Position numbers and translations under genes: made by a program
Shown: positions 60,835-60,856 of the stretch, piece after piece
Numbering within the stretch: position 1 is the first letter of the stretch
Layout of the letters: every line of letters starts with the position of its first letter
The notes under the pieces: model-generated
Database searches by the model: none
Told to the model about the DNA's origin: nothing
The model's input: the letters and a program-made list of their open reading frames with translations, nothing else
Source: Chloroflexota bacterium
GTDB taxonomy: Bacteria; Chloroflexota; Anaerolineae; Anaerolineales; Anaerolineaceae
Assembly: GCA_009773005.1 (NCBI GenBank)
Contig: WOUT01000024.1
Span: 1 to 60,856, forward strand
Direction: 5' to 3'
DNA: 60,856 bases

Positions 60835-60856
60835 TCCCTGGTGCTCAGGCCGGGAC

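Overview
The window looks like a chromosomal contig from an uncultured Chloroflexota bacterium, most likely class Anaerolineae. This is inferred from gene content: Thr/Pro-rich lipoproteins and TPR proteins, a LysM lipoprotein, four-subunit 2-oxoacid:ferredoxin oxidoreductase, a bacterial mevalonate cluster with archaeal-type HMG-CoA synthase plus DUF35 protein, and a large XRE/ATPase/TPR regulator. No 16S or other phylogenetic marker RNA is present, so the assignment is an inference.

Region 1 (1-8.7 kb, mostly minus strand) holds housekeeping and anaerobic metabolism: lysS, greA, a dihydroorotate-dehydrogenase-like FMN/4Fe-4S protein, a four-gene 2-oxoacid:ferredoxin oxidoreductase operon (delta-alpha-beta-gamma), a frameshifted dihydrofolate-reductase-like gene and a complete thiolase. 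Region 2 (8.8-16.1 kb) is an envelope block: a repeat lipoprotein, a LysM lipoprotein, a membrane TPR protein and a class A penicillin-binding-protein homologue that has lost the catalytic residues of both of its enzymatic domains. Region 3 (16.3-22 kb, minus) carries a corrinoid protein, a DUF1638 protein and a RACo-type corrinoid activator, then a HAD phosphatase and a membrane-anchored HExxH protein.

Region 4 (22.2-34.6 kb, mainly plus) has miaB, an M23-like peptidase, an AAC(3)-like acetyltransferase, threonine synthase, a GAF/PAS histidine kinase, a degenerate metallo-beta-lactamase-fold protein, endonuclease III, a histidine phosphatase, a membrane protein behind a near-consensus promoter, an OmpR-type regulator, RNase D and a beta-CASP nuclease, ending at tRNA-Ser(CGA). 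Several genes here have a TATAAT box 6-8 nt before the ATG and no Shine-Dalgarno sequence, which suggests leaderless mRNAs.

Region 5 (34.7-40 kb) is a scarred zone next to the tRNA: repeated tRNA 3' ends, a CsoR/CstR-like sensor with OsmC and thioredoxin genes (a likely persulfide/redox response), then remnants of a DUF2892 protein, an HD-GYP protein and an IstB transposition ATPase, and a 444-bp insertion-sequence relic with inverted repeats and a CTAT target duplication. Region 6 (40.1-48 kb) is ordinary: YbaN, GNAT, slipin/NfeD pair, a wHTH-DinB-UPF0173 group, an Mrr-like nuclease, and a Ca2+/Na+ exchanger translationally coupled to a PII-like protein. Region 7 (48.3-52.5 kb) is the mevalonate entry cluster: class II HMG-CoA reductase, HMG-CoA synthase, a thiolase-fold protein that lacks its Cys and His catalytic residues, and the DUF35 Zn-ribbon/OB-fold partner.

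Region 8 (52.5-60.9 kb) is accessory DNA made of single genes (NTF2-like protein, secreted proteins, an XRE-STAND-TPR regulator, lipoproteins, HigBA toxin-antitoxin, an unknown 191-aa protein). Transcription units here tend to end in the same module: a short repeat (consensus close to GTATAAATTTAGACCGGTG) about 45-60 nt before a rho-independent terminator. One integron-attC-like palindrome lies at 59953-60063. This repeat-bounded cassette layout is the most unusual feature of the window.
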